Part shown: positions 33,991 to 36,995 of the stretch, one piece after another
Numbering within the stretch: position 1 is the stretch's first letter
How the letters are laid out: each line of letters opens with the position of its first letter
Source of the DNA: Funneliformis mosseae
Lineage: Eukaryota; Glomeromycota; Glomeromycetes; Glomerales; Glomeraceae
NCBI GenBank assembly: GCA_910592005.1
Contig: CAJVPP010000300.1
Location: 1 to 36,995, forward strand
DNA: 36,995 bases
Direction: 5' to 3'
The notes under the pieces: generated by a model
Seen by the model: the letters and a program-made list of their open reading frames with translations, nothing else
Database searches by the model: none
Told to the model about the DNA's origin: nothing
Position numbers and translations under genes: made by a program

Positions 33991-34559
33991 TAACGTGATT
34001 ATCATGGAATACATCTCGCATGATTATTAGTATATAACTGATAGAACACTAACATAATTATAGAATACTTTGATTTTTAGAATACAATTTTAGATTTTAA
34101 AACATTTATTTATAATACAATTTTATTTTAGAACATATTTTAAATTTTCTCACTGAAATATTTAAGCCATTCAATAATAAAATTTTTTAATTTATTTTTT
34201 TCAACTGATGTATGATTCTATAAAAGGCAAATGATCTATATATATATAATCAGAATATCTTACCTGAGAGTGAGAGGGTAGATGCTAATAATAAATTTTA
34301 TTAGGTAATAAATGTCACTGCCCTAATTTAAAAGGGCAAAGATTAGTGATATATATGAATAGGTCAAAAGAGTTTGAGATACTATTTCAAATCAAATTAA
34401 CTTTTATTTATCAAAAATATTTTATCTCTAATTTGTTGAATGGATCAGAAGATGATATAATATATGAAGAAATACAATAAATTGATTGAAGAGTATGAAA
34501 AAGAAAATTTAGAAGAGTTAGATGATGATATTGAAATTACTTGTAATTAATAATTGATT

Positions 34560-35366
34560 CAAAATAAAATTTTTTTACATAAATCTTTTTTCACATGTTA
34601 TTAAAAAATTTATGCTAGTCCTAAAAGTAAATGTTAAAACTATTTTTTAGTACTAATATATTAAAATATACACTTTGTTTATTATTACTCACCTTTAATA
34701 AGAATTAGAAACTAACATTACAAAGAGAAAAATTTAAGACCTACATGAATTTTAATATTAAGGATACCAAGAGGTAAAAGAAAAGCTCATAATGATATTG
34801 TGAGATTAAATGAATCCTATAAAAAGAAAAAAATGTTATTTAACAAATTAAGAATAGTAATATTAATTATTGAGAATAAAAAAGATTAAGAAGAAACTGA
34901 CTGAATTTAGTTTTAAAGTTTAAATATCAGTATTTAATTCATTTATTTAAGTTTGTTAAAAAGTATTATTCTTAGATAATATTTATAAATTAGTAATTTG
35001 AATATCAAAGTAATAAAATTCTTTTAAGAAGTTAAGTAAAGTTAGTAGAATAGTTATCAGAATATTAGAACAATCAAGTTTTGTAAAAAAAATTCATTTT
35101 TTTTTAAAAATTGAAAAAAACAAAATAAAATATCCATCCTTCTGATAAATAAAAAATGTTTAATCATTGATTTATACAATTCTGAATACTGAAATTAGAA
35201 TAATGAAGTGATAAAAAATAATTTATTAAAAAATATTTTTCTTCTCTCTGATAAAAAAAAACTGATATAAAAAAACTTTAAAAATAAAATTAAAAATATT
35301 AAAATTTGAAAAAATAAAATAAAAAATTTGAATTTAAATTTGAATATTATCTGAAAAAAAATTCTA
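34560..35366. other. 3' non-coding part of the pogo-type element
   Basis: A/T-rich, no frame open for long, between the transposase C-terminus and the subterminal repeats. A similar worn acidic or Lys-rich coding flavour appears in places, but nothing recognisable. Confidence 0.4.
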
Positions 35367-35781
35367 GTATAAAATCAAAATTAAGCACTTTTACTAATTT
35401 ATCCATCATATGATTGTAAAAAGAAAGTGCTTAAATTTAAGATTTTACAGTATTTTTTTTTATGTTATATATTATTATTATTTATTTTATATAATTTATA
35501 TTATTTATTTATTATATTATATTTATCTTATTCATTTCTTTTAGCTTAGTAGTATGTCTGATTTATATTTTCTTTAAATAGTTTTACTTTAATTTTTCTA
35601 ATATACTTATATAGTATAGAACGTTGACTAAGGCAATACTTATTTATTATTATTATTATTAAATAAACTGTTAATTGATTAACACTCTTTTAAAATTAAT
35701 TATAAAATAAACTTTTGCTTACTATTTAAAAATATTGCTTCGCTTATTATTTATAAGCAATCTAAAAAATTAACCATAATA

Positions 35782-36884
35782 ATATACTATATATACTTAT
35801 TAGTTATTAGAAAAAATATTTATTAAAATAATTAAAATAAACTAAATATAGATATATATTATAATAAAAATATACTTAAATATAATAAATAATAAAAATA
35901 AAATAACTATAAGATAATAAAAGAAAATAAAATAAATTACAAATGTTAAAAGAATTATAGATAAATAAAAGAAATAGATTATATAAAAAATACAGAAAAT
36001 AAAAAAAATCAGCGAAATAGAAATTAATATTGATTATAATTAAGAGATCATCTAATGTGAAATCATCATTAATCAACAAATCTCATATAATATTAAAATT
36101 GTATTTTTTTCTATTAATAATATTATAAATATAAATTTATACTAGTATATAAAATTTAAACTAAATTTATGTGTACTAGTTGCTAAATTTATTACTAAAA
36201 TAAAAAAATTATATCAGTTTCTAATATAAATTTACTTTTTTTATATGTAATTTATTTATTTTTAGTAATAATTTGTATTTAATTTATATTATATAATATA
36301 TGTATACTAAAATAATAATTTGTACATGTGCATTTTGTATTTTATATACTGATTTATATATTTATTTATATATAAACTTGTAGTTTAAATTAATATAATA
36401 TTTTATATATAATGATTCAAATCAATTATTCTTAATTACCAAGATTAATTTAAACCTATTATTTAATTTAATAATTTTGAGTTATTAAATATCTACATTA
36501 TTTTTTTTATTTTTTTTTTTATTTTTACTATTAATTTATTTTATAAATTATAAAATTATTCTAAATAACTGTATTACATATATTTTAAACAATTTTAATA
36601 TTTTAATAAATTAGAAAAATAAAGACTATTATTAAGTTTAAAATGATCGTAACTAAAAAAATCTATACTGATATTTATTTTATCTAGACTTTTATACAAT
36701 TGCAAATCCTAATCAATATTAATTCAATTATTAAATAAACAAATAAATAAAAACAGAATTCAAATATATATAATCTTTTGCTTACATTTTGAATTAATAA
36801 AAATTTATGTATAATGTCAGCGTTGAAAATTTGCCCTAGAAAAATGATTTACAAAGACATTAGATTTAATTTATGTAGATCATA
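35782..36884. other. AT-rich DNA, no gene seen
   Basis: Dense stops in all frames, TATA-rich. The open frame at 35876-36079 on the minus strand is Tyr/Phe/Ile/Leu translation of A/T sequence and is not a gene. Confidence 0.6.
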
Positions 36885-36995
36885 TTAAGGAAGATCTTGA
36901 TTGACATATTGCATTAGCAAATCATTTAATTTGAAGGATTTACAAAATTCACCTGATTCGCTTGTTTCTTCTGTATTTTCTAAACAGTCTGTTTA
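36885..36995 (-). pseudogene. Possible coding remnant at the right edge
   Basis: On the minus strand an open frame enters from the right and reads TDCLENTEETSESGEFCKSF then KLNDLLMQYVNQDLP before a TAA. Its composition is protein-like and very unlike the surrounding A/T translation. It may be the worn end of a gene or of another transposon ORF lying mostly outside the window. Family unknown. Confidence 0.35.

Larger units (their letters stand above)
31284..34322. mobile_element. Nested 3.0 kb DNA element with inverted termini, inside the transposase gene
   Basis: The left end is GGCAATGACATTTATTAGG and the right end, on the other strand, is GGCAGTGACATTTATTACC, each continuing TAAT. Immediately outside lie the two halves of the pogo transposase reading frame. 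The target duplication is not clear: TAGATAAA on the left against CTAATTTA or TAATTTAA on the right suggests 8-9 bases with mutations. It carries a decayed minus-strand ORF and a block of 15-bp repeats near its left end. Superfamily unresolved. Confidence 0.75.
30145..34550 (+). pseudogene. Pogo/Tigger transposase (CENP-B-like, DDE), decayed and interrupted
   Basis: Legible in order: an ATG start (MSYKKVSV), EYKRNTTAKYFNLNALIVEK (helix-turn-helix region), LLSWIYYFIKKYGLSLKEGS, then FNMNETSV-stop-FYITGNI, IVYDSFYSYLEKSVKIKF, and TSIYQPLDVSINKPFKDNL. After the nested element the frame resumes as RAKISDIYE-stop-VKRV-stop-DTISNQ and ends with LDDDIEITCN. The first catalytic Asp (normally NMDET) is Asn; the YDSF and QPLDV Asps are kept. 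Both stops in the last segment replace Trp (TAG and TGA for TGG). The protein is dead through many stops, but the two halves fit each other, which fixes the nested insertion point. Confidence 0.82.
29920..35450 (+). mobile_element. Pogo/Tigger-type DNA transposon relic carrying a nested insertion
   Basis: The inverted ends share TAAAATCTYAAATTTAARCA (left from 29923; right, on the other strand, from 35447) and are flanked by TA on each side (29918-29919, 35451-35452), the pogo target duplication. Extra copies of AAATTTAAGCACTTT lie inside each end as subterminal repeats (for example about 30000-30020 and 35368-35385). Without the 3.04 kb insert the element would be about 2.5 kb, sensible for one transposase gene. 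It sits inside an LTR, so it arrived after the retrotransposon. Confidence 0.8.
29860..35781 (+). repeat. LTR copy C, probable 3' LTR, split by a 5.5 kb insertion
   Basis: The first 60 bases (29860-29919, starting TGATAATCC after a purine run) match the start of LTR A (25013 onward, including ATACGTCTTTTATATCAT versus ATATGTCTTCTATATCAT). The remainder is 35451-35781 and matches A and B to the end CCATAATA. The two parts sum to about 391 bases, close to the 430 of copy A. The interruption is the pogo-type element at 29920-35450. Confidence 0.75.

Overview
This is a eukaryotic nuclear window, very AT-rich, with short GT..AG introns (67-117 nt), long poly-A and poly-T runs and abundant decayed transposons. 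Intron style, base composition, codon use and repeat types fit an arbuscular mycorrhizal fungus of the Glomeromycotina (Rhizophagus-like). That assignment is my inference; no marker gene proves it.

The window has three parts. (1) 1-4860: the 5' end of an ARP1/centractin gene on the minus strand, with an apparent frameshift in exon 2, followed by about 4.4 kb of extremely AT-rich DNA. This DNA holds two 131-133 bp MITEs with perfect 8-bp target duplications and an internally deleted Tc1/mariner relic. (2) 4860-23200: a gene-bearing island of more ordinary composition. It carries, on the minus strand, a 187-aa single-pass membrane protein, a two-exon 266-aa single-pass membrane protein, a seven-exon glucose-6-phosphate 1-epimerase and a five-exon 264-aa coiled-coil membrane protein. 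The one plus-strand gene is an intronless ketopantoate-reductase-like protein whose promoter has repeated TCACGTGA sites. A tRNA-derived SINE lies between the epimerase and the reductase. (3) 23200-36995: a transposon graveyard. Three related LTRs are visible. The third is split by a pogo/Tigger-type element with TA duplication, and that element's transposase gene is itself split by a 3.0 kb element with inverted termini. The order of insertion can therefore be read directly.

The relics in parts 1 and 3 share one mutation pattern: Trp codons have become stops, Cys has become Tyr and acidic residues have become Asn or Lys, all changes expected from C-to-T on one or other strand. A SINE in the gene island and a worn copy in the AT-rich block allow the two compartments to be compared directly. 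No operon-like logic joins the genes. The epimerase and the reductase are metabolic, and the three membrane proteins have no function I can name. I found no tRNA gene, rRNA or CRISPR array.
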